This document shows positions 63,847-64,000 of a stretch of 64,000 nt of DNA, one piece after another. Numbering within the stretch: position 1 is the first letter of the stretch; each line of letters starts with the position of its first letter. Source of the DNA: Mycolicibacterium septicum DSM 44393. Its GTDB lineage: Bacteria > Actinomycetota > Actinomycetes > Mycobacteriales > Mycobacteriaceae. The translations under genes and the position numbers were made by a program. The notes beneath the pieces are model-generated. The model was given only the letters and a program-made list of their open reading frames with translations, made no database searches and was not told where the DNA came from. Location of the stretch: contig NZ_HG322951.1 in the NCBI RefSeq assembly GCF_000455325.1, forward strand, positions 1,561,370 through 1,625,369. Direction: 5' to 3'.

Positions 63847-64000
63847 CTACGCGGCGTCGGCCAGGGTCTCGACGTGCGTCGGCGTCACCCGCAGCACGCC
63901 GGCGCTGGCGATGTCGTAGAACAGGCCGATCACGTTGACCCGCCGCGCCAATGGGTGGGCCTGCAGGGTCTGCACCTGCACCGCGATGTTGACCATCGAC
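63847..64000 (-). CDS. Probable beta-carbonic anhydrase (C-terminal part)
   Basis: Only the last 50 codons are in the window; the gene continues past the right edge. The readable C-terminus (SMVNIAVQVQTLQAHPLARR, then VNVIGLFYDIASAGVLRVTP) resembles the end of beta-carbonic anhydrases, where a helix with NV..QV..L..HP is followed by a V.GL.YDI..G.V strand. The zinc ligands would lie upstream and cannot be checked. The call is therefore tentative. It is convergent with the VOC gene across a palindromic repeat. Confidence 0.6.
   Translation of the reverse strand, partial: SMVNIAVQVQTLQAHPLARRVNVIGLFYDIASAGVLRVTPTHVETLADAA

Overview
The window is high-GC actinobacterial DNA from a mycobacterium, most likely a rapidly growing environmental (Mycolicibacterium-type) species. 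The evidence is a yrbE-mce operon, an mmpS-mmpL pair, an antigen-85-like mycolyltransferase homologue, an F420-type luciferase-like pair, DUF732/DUF5078/DUF3349 proteins, and a backbone with the gene order of the M. tuberculosis Rv0542c-Rv0563 menaquinone region. Orthologue names are assigned from remembered family sequences; no database search was run.

Layout. 1-4.7 kb: DUF5078 (partial) - DUF732 - mmpL - mmpS, divergent from a TetR regulator across a perfect operator-like palindrome. 4.7-10.4 kb: GNAT and FMN-binding proteins, menE, a DUF3349 gene, the phosphate transporter pitA with two small partners including a second DUF3349 gene, a strong terminator, and a glyoxalase-fold protein. 10.4-16.7 kb: a PucR-controlled, translationally coupled catabolic island (APC permease, two SDRs, an agmatinase-type ureohydrolase, a NodB/PuuE-type hydrolase). 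16.7-26.4 kb: SDRs, an AraC regulator, menB, a small lipoprotein, a deazaflavin-type reductase, a frameshifted HAD gene, an ECF42-type sigma factor, fadD8 and a YCII/DGPF protein. 26.6-37.3 kb: amidohydrolase, acyl-CoA synthetase, antigen-85-like protein, menC, a tandem pair of luciferase-like oxidoreductases, an orphan hicB, a GlxA/DJ-1 pair and bpoC. 37.3-44 kb: menD, a membrane protein, a DsbA-like lipoprotein, mgtA, a hydrolase, an SDR and menG. 44-55.6 kb: a leftward yrbE-mce operon ending in a frameshifted Mce-associated gene, two DUF2236 genes and a lipoprotein. 55.9-64 kb: a Tat-exported FAD oxidoreductase, a COG0523 GTPase, ppnP, tspO, menJ (frameshifted), the polyprenyl synthase grcC1, htpX, a MarR/glyoxalase pair and the 3' end of a probable carbonic anhydrase.

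How it fits together. menE, menB, menC, menD, menG, menJ and grcC1 together supply most of menaquinone synthesis and side-chain reduction. They are spread through the window with accessory blocks between them, the largest being the mce block between menG and menJ. Many backbone genes have a TANNNT -10 element 6-7 nt before the start codon, the signature of leaderless transcripts.

Regulatory signals visible in the DNA: a TetR palindrome (mmpS), a KstR-type box at fadD8, an ECF42-type promoter at the YCII gene, twin MarR palindromes, a Zur-like box before the COG0523 gene, and a long-spaced inverted repeat upstream of the mce operon. At least two families of intergenic palindromic repeats occur. 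Three genes (HAD, Mce-associated, menJ) each carry a one-base frameshift that a single-base change would repair. This may reflect sequence error rather than true decay.
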